Below, in pieces: positions 1 to 8,895 of a stretch of 64,000 bases of DNA. The position numbers and the translations under genes were made by a program. The DNA is from Lachnospiraceae bacterium (GTDB taxonomy: Bacteria; Bacillota; Clostridia; Lachnospirales; Lachnospiraceae): positions 31,394-95,393 of the forward strand of contig JAGPFR010000004.1 in the NCBI GenBank assembly GCA_018056425.1, given 5' to 3'. The notes beneath the pieces were generated by a model, which was given only the letters and a program-made list of their open reading frames with translations, had not been told where the DNA came from and made no database searches. The first letter of the stretch is position 1; every line of letters begins with the position of its first letter.

Positions 1-168
1 AGCGGTCTGAACCTCTTTGAACTTCTCCTCAGCCATCTTCTTCTCCGCTTCAGACTTGTTCATGTTGGAGTCCGGATGATACATGCGGCTGAGTTTTCTG
101 TATGCTTTTTTGATCTCATCCTCGGAAGCTGTGGGAGCAACCCCGAGAACCCTGTACGGATCCGTCAT
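1..168 (-). CDS. J-domain (DnaJ-like) protein, N-terminal part only
   Basis: The reverse strand from 168 encodes [10 protein letters not shown], a [14 protein letters not shown] stretch and then a charged helix. This is a canonical J domain: helix II is basic and the HPD tripeptide that stimulates the Hsp70 ATPase is intact. The gene runs off the left edge, so the rest of the protein is unseen and it cannot be called DnaJ itself. A co-chaperone that recruits DnaK to membrane or substrate proteins is equally possible. The ATG overlaps the stop of the DUF5685 gene as ATGA, so the two are translationally coupled. The J domain at the very N-terminus is seen directly; the chaperone role is family knowledge. 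Confidence 0.85.
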   Translation of the reverse strand, partial: MTDPYRVLGVAPTASEDEIKKAYRKLSRMYHPDSNMNKSEAEKKMAEEKFKEVQTA

Positions 169-1058
169 GACTGCCCTCCTTCTTCCTTATCGTTTTTATT
201 GTCACCTGATGCTGCATTGCCGGCAGTATTTTCAGAGCCTGACCTTTTGCCTGCAGCGATGTTGAATCTTATCCATATTCCGGAATAAAGGATATTTCTG
301 AGGAAATCGACATTCTCGATAAGGGGGAGTTTTTCGAAAGCAATACATGCTTCCTCGAGATGAACGGTGATCATCTCACGTGCAAGTCCCTCAAAATCGG
401 CTCTGTCATATACATCCGAAAAAGGATTGTATCTGCCCTTTTTGATATCGGAATATACATCCTCGTAAGCATCCATGAGATATACAACTCTTCCGAGTCT
501 GTCTCCGAATACTCTCAGATACTTTTCCCACTCATCGTTTTTATATGCGTATACTTCGCTCAGCGCTTTTCCGAAAAGAAACGCCATGCCTTCGGGATCC
601 GGTCTTCCGCTCTTTTCAATCTCATTCATGTCATCGATTGCTTTGGTGATGACAGAGATCTTATCGGCATATTTATCACGAAGAGACTTTGTCTTACCGT
701 TTAAAAGGCCGGATATGATCTTCCCCGATAGCTTCTTATCGTCATGCCAGTCATCCTGACATTTAAACATGGCCATAAGTACGTTCATATCCGCAGCATA
801 ATCGGTTAAAGCATTGGTTCTTACCACATGCTTAACCCCGGGGTGAACGGCGCATCTTCTCTCGGATATCTCATCCTGTGCATCATATAGATCACACAGA
901 AGACAGCACAGAAAAGCACCGTCATAAGAAAGTGTAAATTCGCCCGTTAAGCCGAATTTCTTCTTAAGAACGCTGCACAGTCCGCAGTAGTACGAATGAT
1001 ACAGATCGTACTCCTTAAACTTCATTTCAGGTTTGTTTACGGTCGTATAGCCAAACAT
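165..1058 (-). CDS. DUF5685 family protein
   Basis: This 297-residue protein begins [18 protein letters not shown] and then has YYCGLC, a CCLLCDLY cluster and RRCAVHP. This cysteine-rich N-terminal pattern is what I recognise as DUF5685, a family common in Lachnospiraceae with no established biochemical role. The rest is predicted mostly helical and carries many acidic and aromatic residues; no membrane segment is obvious. The C-terminus is Gly/Ser/Asn/Asp-rich and probably disordered. A GAAGG ribosome binding site precedes the ATG. The stop overlaps the start of the J-domain gene, so the pair is one operon. A metal- or substrate-binding role for the cysteines is only an inference. Confidence 0.75.
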   Translation of the reverse strand: MFGYTTVNKPEMKFKEYDLYHSYYCGLCSVLKKKFGLTGEFTLSYDGAFLCCLLCDLYDAQDEISERRCAVHPGVKHVVRTNALTDYAADMNVLMAMFKCQDDWHDDKKLSGKIISGLLNGKTKSLRDKYADKISVITKAIDDMNEIEKSGRPDPEGMAFLFGKALSEVYAYKNDEWEKYLRVFGDRLGRVVYLMDAYEDVYSDIKKGRYNPFSDVYDRADFEGLAREMITVHLEEACIAFEKLPLIENVDFLRNILYSGIWIRFNIAAGKRSGSENTAGNAASGDNKNDKEEGGQS

Positions 1059-1078
1059 ACTCTAATACCTTCAGGTTT

Positions 1079-1108
1079 CTTATAGGGCGGAGTCGAATAA
1101 TTCCTCAA
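1079..1108 (-). promoter_or_regulatory. Possible sigma-A promoter for the DUF5685/J-domain operon
   Basis: On the minus strand TTGAGG (1103-1108) and TATAAG (1079-1084) are separated by 18 bases and lie about 20 bases before the start codon. The match is moderate; it is the best candidate between the pnp terminator and the gene. Confidence 0.4.
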
Positions 1109-1205
1109 CCGTTCCGTGGCTAAAATATTTGCATTTTTCCCGGTTTTTTTAGCCGCGTCTCCGGAACAGCCCGGAACCCGGGCAGAGGGTGACAAATTAA
1201 TAAAA

Positions 1206-1232
1206 AAGGACCCTGAATAGTACAGGGTCCTT
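1206..1232 (-). terminator. Rho-independent terminator after pnp
   Basis: A perfect 10-bp stem AAGGACCCTG/CAGGGTCCTT with a 7-base loop is followed on the minus strand by a T-run. It lies 15 bases past the pnp stop and closes the rpsO-pnp unit. Confidence 0.9.
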
Positions 1233-1246
1233 CCGTGAACCATAGT

Positions 1247-3337
1247 TTAGTTCTGGGCAACATCCTTCATGGAGAAGCTGATACGTCCCATCTTGTCCTT
1301 ACCGAGGCACTTAACGGTAACTACGTCACCGAGAGTGAGGTAATCCTCGACATGCTCAACTCTCTCTTTAGCAATCTTGGAGATATGAACCATGCCTTCC
1401 TTGCCGGGAGCAAACTCAACGAATGCACCGAACTCTTTGATGGAGACAACCTTTCCCTTGAGAACCTGTCCCTCTGCGAAATCGGTGGTAATGATCTGAA
1501 CCATTTCAATGGCCTTGTCCATACCCTCTTTGTCGGTTCCGCAAATATCAACTCTTCCGCTCTCATCGATGTCGATCTTAACACCGGTGCGTGCGATGAT
1601 CTCGTTGATGGTCTTTCCGCGCTGTCCGACAACATCGCCGATCTTATCGGGATCGATGTTAATGGATACGATCTTGGGAGCATACTGTCCGACCTCAGCT
1701 CTGGGAGCTGCGATAGCGGGCTTCATGCAGGTATCCATGATGAAGAGTCTTGCCTCACGGCATCTTGCGATAGCGCCTTCAACGATAGGTCTGGTAAGAC
1801 CGTGAATCTTAATATCCATCTGGATTGCGGTGATACCGTCGGTAGTACCGGTAACCTTGAAGTCCATGTCTCCGAAGAAATCCTCGAGACCCTGGATATC
1901 GGTGAGAAGAACGAAATCGTCATCGGTCTCACCGGTTACAAGTCCGCAGGAGATACCTGCAACCATCTTCTTGATGGGAACTCCGGCAGCCATGAGAGAC
2001 ATGCAGGATGCGCAGGTGGAAGCCATTGAAGTGGATCCGTTGGACTCGAAGGTCTCGGATACGCATCTGATGGCATAGGGGAACTCCTCAGGGGTGGGGA
2101 GAACGGGAAGAAGGGCACGCTCTGCAAGAGCACCGTGTCCGATCTCACGACGTCCGGGACCGCGGCTTACCTTGGTCTCACCAACCGAATATGAGGGGAA
2201 ATTGTACTGATGGATGTATCTCTTCTCGGTAACGTAAGGATCAAGTCCTTCTATGCGCTGTGCCTCTGAAAGAGGAGCAAGGGTACATACGTCACAGATC
2301 TGAGTCTGTCCTCTGGTAAACATAGCTGAACCGTGGACTCTGGGAATGATATCGACTTCAGCTGCAAGAGGTCTGATCTGAGTGATCTCACGTCCGTCGG
2401 GTCTCTTGTGATCCTTGAGGATCATCTTTCTGACGGTCTTCTTCTCGTACTGATATACTGCCTCGCCGAGAACTGCAAGATACTCTTCATTCTCTGCGAA
2501 AGCTTCCTTAAGACGCTCGGTGATCTCGGCGATGTTGCCCTCTCTGGTCTGCTTGTCATCGGTGAAGACAGCGGTCTCCATCTCAGCGGGAGGAACAATC
2601 TCCTTCATCTTCTCGAACATCTCTGCAGGAATTGCGCATGAGGTGTACTCGTGCTTAGCCTTTCCGCATTCTGCAACGATCTTATCGATGAATGCGATAA
2701 CGGTCTGGTTAACGTCATGTGCCTTGTAGATAGCCTCGAGCATCTTCTCCTCGGGAATCTCATTGGCGCCTGCCTCGATCATGATAACCTTCTGCTTGGT
2801 TGAAGCAACGGTAAGCTTAAGGTCGCCCTTGTCCCAGATCTCCTGAGAAGGGTTGATAACGAACTCTCCGTCCTTCATACCGACCTGAGTCATTGAGCAG
2901 GGGCCGTCGAAAGGAATATCGGAGATGCAGGTTGCGATAGATGCGCCGAGCATTGCAACAAGCTCGGGTCTGCACTCGGGATCAACGCTCATGACCATGC
3001 AGTCAAGAGTAACGTCGTTTCTGTAATCCTTGGGGAAAAGAGGTCTCATGGGGCGGTCGATAACACGGCTGGTGAGAATAGCGTTCTCACTTGCCTTACC
3101 CTCACGCTTATTAAAACCTCCGGGAAGTTTTCCTACTGCGTAAAACTTCTCTTCGTACTCAACAGAAAGAGGGAAGAAATCGATTCCGTCTCTGGGAGCA
3201 CTTGATGCGGTTGCGGTAGCAAGAACGGTGGTATCACCGTAGTGCATAAGAGCACAACCGTTAGCCTGTTTGCCGACTCTGTCGATATCTACGACAAGCT
3301 TTTTTCCGGCAAGGTCCAATTCATACTTCTTGTACAT
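1247..3337 (-). CDS. pnp: Polyribonucleotide nucleotidyltransferase (PNPase)
   Basis: PNPase degrades RNA 3' to 5' by phosphorolysis and can add heteropolymeric tails; it acts as a cytoplasmic homotrimer. The 696-residue length is normal. Two RNase PH domains are visible: the first has FFPLSVEYEEKFYAVGKLPGGF and RPLFP, the second has RVHGSAMFTRGQTQ, GPGRREIGHGALAERAL and the catalytic-site DGITAIQMDIK. They are followed by a KH domain (IGDVVGQRGKTINEI, with the GxxG loop) and a C-terminal S1 domain (GKVVSIKEFGAFVEFAPGKEG). An AAGGAGG site precedes ATG 3337. The gene follows rpsO, the same order as in E. coli, and is preceded by a nested stem-loop that may serve autoregulation. Confidence 0.98.
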   Translation of the reverse strand: MYKKYELDLAGKKLVVDIDRVGKQANGCALMHYGDTTVLATATASSAPRDGIDFFPLSVEYEEKFYAVGKLPGGFNKREGKASENAILTSRVIDRPMRPLFPKDYRNDVTLDCMVMSVDPECRPELVAMLGASIATCISDIPFDGPCSMTQVGMKDGEFVINPSQEIWDKGDLKLTVASTKQKVIMIEAGANEIPEEKMLEAIYKAHDVNQTVIAFIDKIVAECGKAKHEYTSCAIPAEMFEKMKEIVPPAEMETAVFTDDKQTREGNIAEITERLKEAFAENEEYLAVLGEAVYQYEKKTVRKMILKDHKRPDGREITQIRPLAAEVDIIPRVHGSAMFTRGQTQICDVCTLAPLSEAQRIEGLDPYVTEKRYIHQYNFPSYSVGETKVSRGPGRREIGHGALAERALLPVLPTPEEFPYAIRCVSETFESNGSTSMASTCASCMSLMAAGVPIKKMVAGISCGLVTGETDDDFVLLTDIQGLEDFFGDMDFKVTGTTDGITAIQMDIKIHGLTRPIVEGAIARCREARLFIMDTCMKPAIAAPRAEVGQYAPKIVSINIDPDKIGDVVGQRGKTINEIIARTGVKIDIDESGRVDICGTDKEGMDKAIEMVQIITTDFAEGQVLKGKVVSIKEFGAFVEFAPGKEGMVHISKIAKERVEHVEDYLTLGDVVTVKCLGKDKMGRISFSMKDVAQN

Positions 3338-3369
3338 AATGCCTCCTTAAAATATTTGAAATATTTTAT

Positions 3370-3454
3370 GGAACAGAGGGCACCGAAACTACTGAAAAAC
3401 CGGCGAATCGTTATTCACTTGCTTTTCAGCAATCTCGGAATAACCGTCTGTTCC
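3370..3454 (-). promoter_or_regulatory. Nested stem-loop in the pnp leader
   Basis: The RNA upstream of pnp folds as an outer stem GGAACAGA/TCTGTTCC (3447-3454 with 3370-3377), a middle stem GTTATTC/GAATAAC (3438-3444 with 3410-3416) and an apical TTGCT-GAAA-AGCAA hairpin (3419-3432). In E. coli a long pnp-leader stem is cut by RNase III and destabilised by PNPase itself. The position and shape here suggest an analogous autoregulatory element, but no sequence homology is claimed. Confidence 0.6.
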
Positions 3455-3479
3455 CTAAAAACAGGGTTTAAATACAACT

Positions 3480-3510
3480 CGAGAGGCGTGCGGAATCGCA
3501 CGGCCTCTCG
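3480..3510 (-). terminator. rpsO-pnp intergenic hairpin
   Basis: A long imperfect stem (CGAGAGGC, then GTGCG/CGCAC around a 4-base loop) starts 10 bases past the rpsO stop. The T-run after it is poor (GAGTTGTATTT). It may therefore be a leaky terminator or processing and 3'-end stabilising hairpin that allows read-through into pnp. Confidence 0.6.
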
Positions 3511-3520
3511 TTTGAATTTA

Positions 3521-3787
3521 TTATCTGCGAAGTCCGAGTTTCTCGATAAGGGAACGATATCTCTCGATGTCCTTGTCTGCAAGATAATCGAGAAGTCCAC
3601 GTCTCTGTCCGATCATCTTAAGCATTCCGCGACGTGAGTGGTTGTCCTTGGGATTAGCCTTAAGGTGCTCGGTGAGCTCTGAGATACGTGCGGTAAGAAC
3701 CGCTACCTGAACCTCGGGTGAACCGGTATCCCCAGGTGTGCGGGCATACTCGTTCATGATTGCTGTTTTCTTTTCCTTACTGATCAT
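3521..3787 (-). CDS. rpsO: 30S ribosomal protein S15
   Basis: The 88-residue protein has the full S15 signature: the four-helix fold, the rRNA-binding GDTGSPEVQ segment near residue 20, the [14 protein letters not shown] stretch and the C-terminal [23 protein letters not shown]15 binds 16S rRNA helices 20-22 early in assembly of the small-subunit platform. An exact GGAGG precedes the ATG. It has its own consensus promoter and a structured leader of about 110 bases. S15 commonly represses its own translation by binding such leaders. The downstream neighbour is pnp. Confidence 0.98.
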   Translation of the reverse strand: MISKEKKTAIMNEYARTPGDTGSPEVQVAVLTARISELTEHLKANPKDNHSRRGMLKMIGQRRGLLDYLADKDIERYRSLIEKLGLRR

Positions 3788-3795
3788 TTTATAAA

Positions 3796-3904
3796 CCTCC
3801 GTTTAAACATTTAAGATGTTCTTATGAACATCCCGCCTGCGCTTCGCCTAAGACAAAGCCCGGGTGGAGTTTTCCTCTGGGCTGCGCCTCGGTAAGACCG
3901 CATG
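3796..3904 (-). promoter_or_regulatory. Structured rpsO 5' leader (candidate S15 autoregulatory RNA)
   Basis: Between the promoter and the ribosome binding site (3796-3800) the leader holds several GC-rich pairing segments (GCCC...GGGC around a GAG-GAAAA-CTC hairpin). It also holds a perfect 7-bp hairpin GATGTTC-ATAA-GAACATC (3815-3832) some 15 bases before the SD. S15 leaders in other phyla are structurally diverse, so this one may be lineage-specific. Confidence 0.5.
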
Positions 3905-3911
3905 TTTGAAT

Positions 3912-3940
3912 AATATATCACCAAAATCCGCAAAATTCAA
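3912..3940 (-). promoter_or_regulatory. Sigma-A promoter of rpsO-pnp
   Basis: TTGAAT (3935-3940) and TATATT (3912-3917) are separated by exactly 17 bases on the minus strand, just upstream of the structured rpsO leader. Confidence 0.8.
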
Positions 3941-3966
3941 GGATTATTTGGCGAAATTCCGCTGTT

Positions 3967-4713
3967 TTACAGTACTTTTCCCAAAAACTCCTTAAGTCTG
4001 TCGTTTCTGGGATTAGCAAAGAACTCCCCGGGCTCGTTTTCTTCTATGAAATCGCCTCCGTCAAGAAACATTACGCGGCTGGCAACCTCTCTGGCAAAGC
4101 CCATCTCGTGGGTTACGACGACCATGGTCATATGCTCATCGGCAAGTTCTTTCATAACCTCGAGCACTTCTCCGACCATTTCGGGATCCAGGGCTGATGT
4201 GGGCTCATCAAAGAGCATCACCTCAGGTTTCATGCAGAGAGCTCTTACAATCGCAATCCTTTGCTGCTGGCCTCCGGACAACTGAAGAGGATAATCCAGC
4301 GCCCTGTTTTTAAGACCCACTCTTTCGAGAAGCTCATAAGCATACCCTTCGGCCTCTTCTTTGGACTTATTCTGAAGAGTCATGGGAGCAATCGTAAGAT
4401 TCTTCATGATGGACATGTGCGGGAACAGATTAAACTGCTGGAACACCATTCCCATCTTCTGCCTGTGCATATTGATGTCCGTAGAAGGATCACAGATATT
4501 GACACCGTCAAAGATGATCTCTCCGCCCGTGGGTTCGTCAAGCTTGTTGAGGCATCTTAAAAAGGTCGATTTCCCCGATCCGGAAGGACCGATGACACAT
4601 ACGACATCACCTTTATTGATATCAACGGTAATGCCTTTAAGGACCTTCATATCGCCGAAATGCTTCTCGAGATTTCTTACGCTGATAAGGGGGCTTTGAT
4701 TAACGTTTGTCAT
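3967..4713 (-). CDS. Polar amino-acid ABC transporter, ATP-binding protein (GlnQ/HisP type)
   Basis: The 248-residue ATPase has Walker [10 protein letters not shown] near residue 42, Q-loop [12 protein letters not shown], signature LSGGQQQR, Walker [13 protein letters not shown] and switch His in [10 protein letters not shown]. The FNLFPH and HEMGFA motifs are typical of the polar amino-acid (PAAT) uptake subfamily. It energises import through the permease encoded immediately upstream; the two genes overlap by 14 bases. The third gene of the operon is the binding protein. The exact amino acid (glutamine, arginine, cystine or another) cannot be told from sequence alone. Confidence 0.93.
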   Translation of the reverse strand: MTNVNQSPLISVRNLEKHFGDMKVLKGITVDINKGDVVCVIGPSGSGKSTFLRCLNKLDEPTGGEIIFDGVNICDPSTDINMHRQKMGMVFQQFNLFPHMSIMKNLTIAPMTLQNKSKEEAEGYAYELLERVGLKNRALDYPLQLSGGQQQRIAIVRALCMKPEVMLFDEPTSALDPEMVGEVLEVMKELADEHMTMVVVTHEMGFAREVASRVMFLDGGDFIEENEPGEFFANPRNDRLKEFLGKVL

Positions 4714-5395
4714 TCTTATTAAGCCTCCGTTCTATCATCTTCACAAGTCTCTCAAGTATAAGAACCATCACAAGGTAGATAAGTGCCACCGCAATAAGGG
4801 GCATGAATGCCGAGTACGTGCGGCTTCTTATGATATCTCCTCCCTTGGTCAGATCTTCGAGCGCGATATAACCCGCAACGGAAGTCTCTTTCAAAAGGGT
4901 TATGAACTCATTTAAAAGTGTTGGGATTACATTCCTGATCGCCTGGGGCATGATAACCAGTGCCATTGTCTGGAAATAAGAAAAACCGAGAGATCTTCCC
5001 GCTTCCATCTGCCCTCTGGGGATCGACTGAATGCCCGCCCTGAATATCTCCGCCTGATATGCTCCGGAATTGATACCGAATGCCAAAATAGCGGTCAGTG
5101 CCTTATCTATTCTCACGCTTCCGAAGATGACAAAATATATTATCAGAAGCTGAACTACAACCGGAGTTCCGCGAATGATCGTGAGATATACATTGCACAG
5201 GAAATTCAGGACTTTCAATTTGCCGGTATTATCGTGAACATTTCTGATGATGGCTATGGTAAAGCCGATGATCAGTCCGAGAAGTACCGCAAACAAAGTC
5301 AGCTTTAAAGTAACGAGAAGACCGTTTGCCAGATAACGCCAACGGTCCTCGCTTACAAAATTCAAAATAAATTGCTGCTTAAATTCATCAAACAT
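4700..5395 (-). CDS. Amino-acid ABC transporter permease (HisM/GlnP type)
   Basis: This 231-residue inner-membrane protein has about five hydrophobic segments. It carries the EAA loop typical of PAAT permeases ([27 protein letters not shown]) that docks on the ATPase. The motif [11 protein letters not shown] near residue 74 is diagnostic for the amino-acid branch. Only one permease gene is present, so the channel is probably a homodimer. It lies between the binding protein (3-base gap) and the ATPase (overlap), which implies a single transcript. Confidence 0.92.
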   Translation of the reverse strand: MFDEFKQQFILNFVSEDRWRYLANGLLVTLKLTLFAVLLGLIIGFTIAIIRNVHDNTGKLKVLNFLCNVYLTIIRGTPVVVQLLIIYFVIFGSVRIDKALTAILAFGINSGAYQAEIFRAGIQSIPRGQMEAGRSLGFSYFQTMALVIMPQAIRNVIPTLLNEFITLLKETSVAGYIALEDLTKGGDIIRSRTYSAFMPLIAVALIYLVMVLILERLVKMIERRLNKNDKR

Positions 5396-5398
5396 AGA

Positions 5399-6148
5399 TT
5401 ATTCCGCGGAAATATACTTAGCTACGATGGCATCAAGAGTTCCGTCTGCCTTGAGTTCTGCGAGTGCTGCATTGATCTGGTTAAGAAGCTCGGTGTTGCC
5501 CTTTTTAACTGCGATAGCATACTCTTCGTCAGCATATGCCTCTTCGAGAATGATAAGTCCTTCGTTCTCGGATACGAATACTCTTGCAGGCTCATTGTCG
5601 ATGATGACCGCATCGATCTTGCCCTGGGAAAGAGCCTGAACAGCTTCCATTCCCTTCGCATATCTTTCGATCTTGTCATCGCCGAATTCTTCGCTTGCAT
5701 AGATGTCTCCGGTAGTTCCCTGCTGAACACCGATGGTAAGACCCTCAAGATCGTCAAGAGAAGTGATTCCGCTGTCAGCCTTTACGATGACAACCTGACG
5801 TGCGATTGCGTAAGTGTCGGAGAAATCAACATTGGTCTTTCTGTCTTCGGTAACAGTCATTCCGGCCATACCCATATCCGCCTTGCCCGAACTTACTTCG
5901 GGGATGATTGAATCGAAAGCGATATCTTCAATCTGAAGCTCGCATCCCATCTTCTCGGCAATTGCTGCCGCAATCTCTGCATCGATTCCAACGATCGTGC
6001 TTCCCTCATGATACTCGTAAGGGGGAAACTCTGCGTTGGTAGCCATTACAAGAACACCTGCCTGTGCGGTTCCGCTTGCGCTCTTTCCGCAACCTGCAAA
6101 GCTCATTACCATAACAACGCTCATAATAAGACCTAATACTTTTTTCAT
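5399..6148 (-). CDS. Amino-acid ABC transporter substrate-binding lipoprotein
   Basis: The protein starts at ATG 6148 behind GGAGG (6154-6158); an upstream in-frame ATG at 6202 lacks an SD and would add a charged 18-residue extension. MKKVLGLIMSVVMVMSFAGC is a lipoprotein signal with a FAGC lipobox. The mature part is a type II periplasmic-binding fold: FPPYEYHEG, VGIDAEIAAAIAEKMG, FDSIIPEVSSGKADMGMAGMT, and VGVQQGTTGD-like and DAVIIDNEPA motifs. These are hallmarks of the SBP_bac_3 family for polar amino acids. The protein is tethered outside the membrane and delivers its ligand to the permease of the same operon. About 249 residues, normal for the family. Confidence 0.93.
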   Translation of the reverse strand: MKKVLGLIMSVVMVMSFAGCGKSASGTAQAGVLVMATNAEFPPYEYHEGSTIVGIDAEIAAAIAEKMGCELQIEDIAFDSIIPEVSSGKADMGMAGMTVTEDRKTNVDFSDTYAIARQVVIVKADSGITSLDDLEGLTIGVQQGTTGDIYASEEFGDDKIERYAKGMEAVQALSQGKIDAVIIDNEPARVFVSENEGLIILEEAYADEEYAIAVKKGNTELLNQINAALAELKADGTLDAIVAKYISAE

Positions 6149-6180
6149 AATTACCTCCCTGCCCTTACGGGCATATATCA

Positions 6181-6197
6181 CGGAGCGAGACGCTCCG
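6181..6197 (-). terminator. Hairpin between the Na/Pi transporter and the amino-acid ABC operon
   Basis: A perfect CGGAGCG-TCT-CGCTCCG stem starts 5 bases past the stop of the Na/Pi gene, but no T-run follows. It is a weak terminator or attenuator; a second small GCCC-GTAA-GGGC hairpin follows at 6161-6172. Confidence 0.45.
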
Positions 6198-6201
6198 ATC
6201 A

Positions 6202-7875
6202 TTACTGATTGGAAATCGGAAGAGCTCCCTGCTTTGCAGCATTGAGATTATCCTCTTCCTCTTTTATCGCAAAAGCAATATTGGTCGCGTGATCCGCAAC
6301 TCTTTCAAGTCCGGATACGATATCCGAGAAGATCATTCCGGCTTCGGGTGTACACTCACCCTTGGCAAGTCGCTCGATATGATTGGACTGAAGGATCCTT
6401 TCTTCCTGATCTATCTTCTCTTCAAGATCGATGACATCCTGGAAGTGTGTCTCATCGCTCTTTGCAAATATATCCATCGAATATCTGATGATGGTATTTA
6501 CCATATCAAGCATTTCCCCAAGTTCTCTCAGGGCATCGTGTGAAAGGACCGCACCGTTTTCTTTGCGCTGCTTTGCGGCGTCAGCGGCATTTTCCGCATG
6601 GTCGCCTATTCGCTCGATATCGTTAACAACATGGAACATTGCACCGATCGATTTCAAGTCTTCGATGGGCAGCGGCATCTGGTTGATCTGGACCAGATAT
6701 CCGGTTATGGCATGGTTCAGGAAGTTGATGTTTTCCTCAACCTTATAAACTTCTTCGATATCGTCCTCATCGAGGGTAACGAGAGCATTCATTGCGCGGT
6801 TGAGATTCTCGCTTGCAAGAGATGCCATTCGGTCAAGCTCTTTGACAACTTCGATCATAGCGGTCGCGGGGTTAAAGATAACCTTGGAACCGATGTATTT
6901 AAGCTGGAAGTTCTCGCGGTATCCGACCTTTACATCCTCTCCTCTTACGGTAGCGCTCGCCAGTTTTACGAGAGGCTTTACAAAAGGAAGAACGATGATA
7001 ACCTGCGCGATCTTCATAAGGGTATGAGCATTCGCAACGAATCTTCCGTTATCAGCGGAGAACATCTTGATAAATGCGATGACCTGATCCTGTCCGACAG
7101 CCATGATGACATACATGATCGCGGTACCGATAACGTTGAACCACAGATGTATCATTGCGGCACGCTTTGCATCCTTTTTACCGGACAGTGAAGCAAGAAC
7201 CGCGGTTGAACACGCACCGATGTTACAGCCCATGATGATATACAGACACATGGGAAGTTCAAGGAGATCCTGCTGAGCCATCAAAAGGACGATGGATACG
7301 GTAACGGATGAACTCTGAACTATGCTTGTGATGGCAAAGCCCACAAATGTTGCAAGGAATCTGTTATCAAGTGAAAGAAGGAGCGAAGCAACTCTTGCGT
7401 CCTCTTTAAGAAAGCTCATGGATGAGCTCATGGTCTGAAGTCCCATGAAAAGAATACCGAAGCCTACGATTATCTCGGCAAAATCCTTGGTTTTCTCTTT
7501 CTTAGAAAACATGAGACATACAACGCCCACAAGCAGGATCACGGGAGCGTATTTGCTTATGTTGAATGAAACGAGCTGTGAGGTAACCGTGGTACCGATG
7601 TTGGCACCGAGGATAACTCCGGCTGCCTGATAGAGATTCATGAGGCCCGCATTAACGAACGAAACGACCATCGCAGTACATGCCGAAGATGACTGGATCA
7701 CCGCCGTGAAGATCAGTCCGACGATCATGCCGGTAAAACGATTGGTCGTAAATATTTCAAGAATATGTCTAAGCTTGGCGCCCGCAACGGTCTCGATCGC
7801 CTTACTCATTATTTTCATGCCGTACAGGAAAAGGCCTAATCCCCCACACAATGCAACTATTACCGATATACTCAT
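6202..7875 (-). CDS. Na/Pi cotransporter family protein with PhoU-like domain
   Basis: The 557-residue protein has two inverted PNaS repeats in the membrane half (about residues 1-310). The first has VIQSSSACTAM and GANIGTTVTS, the second SIVQSSSVTVSIVLL and GCNIGACSTA; these QSSS and GxNIG motifs form the substrate and Na+ site of the SLC34/NptA family. The C-terminal 200 residues are a helical PhoU-like bundle (IERIGDHAENAAD, ERVADHATNIAFAI). The inferred role is sodium-coupled phosphate uptake, with the PhoU-like domain as the probable regulatory part. It has its own strong promoter with a consensus TATAAT, right at the end of ribF. Confidence 0.93.
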   Translation of the reverse strand: MSISVIVALCGGLGLFLYGMKIMSKAIETVAGAKLRHILEIFTTNRFTGMIVGLIFTAVIQSSSACTAMVVSFVNAGLMNLYQAAGVILGANIGTTVTSQLVSFNISKYAPVILLVGVVCLMFSKKEKTKDFAEIIVGFGILFMGLQTMSSSMSFLKEDARVASLLLSLDNRFLATFVGFAITSIVQSSSVTVSIVLLMAQQDLLELPMCLYIIMGCNIGACSTAVLASLSGKKDAKRAAMIHLWFNVIGTAIMYVIMAVGQDQVIAFIKMFSADNGRFVANAHTLMKIAQVIIVLPFVKPLVKLASATVRGEDVKVGYRENFQLKYIGSKVIFNPATAMIEVVKELDRMASLASENLNRAMNALVTLDEDDIEEVYKVEENINFLNHAITGYLVQINQMPLPIEDLKSIGAMFHVVNDIERIGDHAENAADAAKQRKENGAVLSHDALRELGEMLDMVNTIIRYSMDIFAKSDETHFQDVIDLEEKIDQEERILQSNHIERLAKGECTPEAGMIFSDIVSGLERVADHATNIAFAIKEEEDNLNAAKQGALPISNQ

Positions 7876-7933
7876 TACTTCCTCATTTCGTTTCCGAAAA
7901 CTCTACTCTTATATCCCTCATCGAACGCTTACG

Positions 7934-7962
7934 ATTATAATCGAATGCCGCCCAAGTCGCAA
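7934..7962 (-). promoter_or_regulatory. Sigma-A promoter of the Na/Pi cotransporter gene
   Basis: TTGCGA (7957-7962), a 17-base spacer and a perfect TATAAT (7934-7939) on the minus strand. It starts only 5 bases past the ribF stop, and I see no strong terminator between, so read-through from the rimP-ribF operon is possible. Confidence 0.8.
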
Positions 7963-7966
7963 GGTA

Positions 7967-8893
7967 CTAAGGACGATACTTCTCAATATCCGAAGCCAGA
8001 CGGTCCTTAAGAGCATCCAGGGATTCAAATTTGGTCTCAGGTCTGCAAAAATGCTTTAAATACACCTCGGCATCGCGCATGTAAACATCACCGTCAAAAT
8101 CGTAGATGTAGGTCTCAACGCCCCTGACTTCATGGTCCGAGATCGTGGGCTTCTTACCGATATTGGTCAGCCCCGCATATTTATGTCCGTCGATCAATAC
8201 ATCGGATGTATATACTCCGCTCGGGGGAAGAAGCTTTTCGGGATCCGGCACGATATTTATCGTGGGGAACCCGAGCTCACGACCCATGTGATTTCCGTGA
8301 ACTATTTTCCCGCAGACAAAATAAGGAATCCCGAGCAGTTCTTCGGCTTTTTCCATCTCCGCTTCCGAAACCATCTGTCTGATAAGTGTTGAACTGACTT
8401 CATATTCCTTATCGAGGTTTACGGTGAGCTTGTCTATGATCCTTACTTCTATATCGTTCTCTTTTCCGTAGGACTTCAGGAGATCTGCATTTCCCAGGCC
8501 TTTTTTACCGAAAGAAAGATCCGACCCCGCGGCCATCATCACCGCGCCGATCCTGCCGACTATAAGATTATTCAAAAAATCCAGGGGCTCGGTATCCGCG
8601 GTAGCTTTGTCGAAAGGATATTCTATCAGTATGTCGATACCCTTTCTTTCGAAAAGAATACGCTTCTCTGCCGGGGTTGTAAGAACTCCGCTCTCGCCTC
8701 CGAAGAAAGATTCGGGTGCGGGATCGAATGTAAAAACAACGGACTTGAAATCTTCATCCGCATGGCTTTTTGCATACTGAGTGATCTCCATCAGAAGGCT
8801 CTGGTGTCCGATGTGCACGCCGTCAAACTTGCCGATTGCCACGCATGAAGGTCCGTTTATGTATATGTCTTTTGTTCCGGATATTATTTCCAT
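7967..8893 (-). CDS. ribF: Bifunctional riboflavin kinase / FAD synthetase
   Basis: RibF phosphorylates riboflavin to FMN and adenylates FMN to FAD. The N-terminal adenylyltransferase has AIGKFDGVHIGHQSLL (HxGH-like) and VSSTLIRQMVSEAEMEKAEELLG. The C-terminal kinase has GKIVHGNHMGRELGFPTINI (with the PTAN-like nucleotide motif as PTIN), GVYTSDVLIDG and LTNIGKKPT. Length about 308 residues is typical. I place the start at ATG 8893; an in-frame TTG at 8899 overlaps the truB stop (TGA 8898-8896) and is the alternative. It is the last gene of the rimP operon; the truB-ribF order is conserved in many Firmicutes. Confidence 0.95.
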   Translation of the reverse strand: MEIISGTKDIYINGPSCVAIGKFDGVHIGHQSLLMEITQYAKSHADEDFKSVVFTFDPAPESFFGGESGVLTTPAEKRILFERKGIDILIEYPFDKATADTEPLDFLNNLIVGRIGAVMMAAGSDLSFGKKGLGNADLLKSYGKENDIEVRIIDKLTVNLDKEYEVSSTLIRQMVSEAEMEKAEELLGIPYFVCGKIVHGNHMGRELGFPTINIVPDPEKLLPPSGVYTSDVLIDGHKYAGLTNIGKKPTISDHEVRGVETYIYDFDGDVYMRDAEVYLKHFCRPETKFESLDALKDRLASDIEKYRP

Positions 8894-8895
8894 AT

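Noticed and set aside
1235-2029. 264-residue plus-strand ORF inside pnp
   Set aside because: It is antisense to the well-conserved pnp gene and has no family features, promoter or SD; a mirror of biased codon use.
5372-5911. 179-residue plus-strand ORF opposite the amino-acid binding protein
   Set aside because: Shadow of the SBP gene; no motifs.
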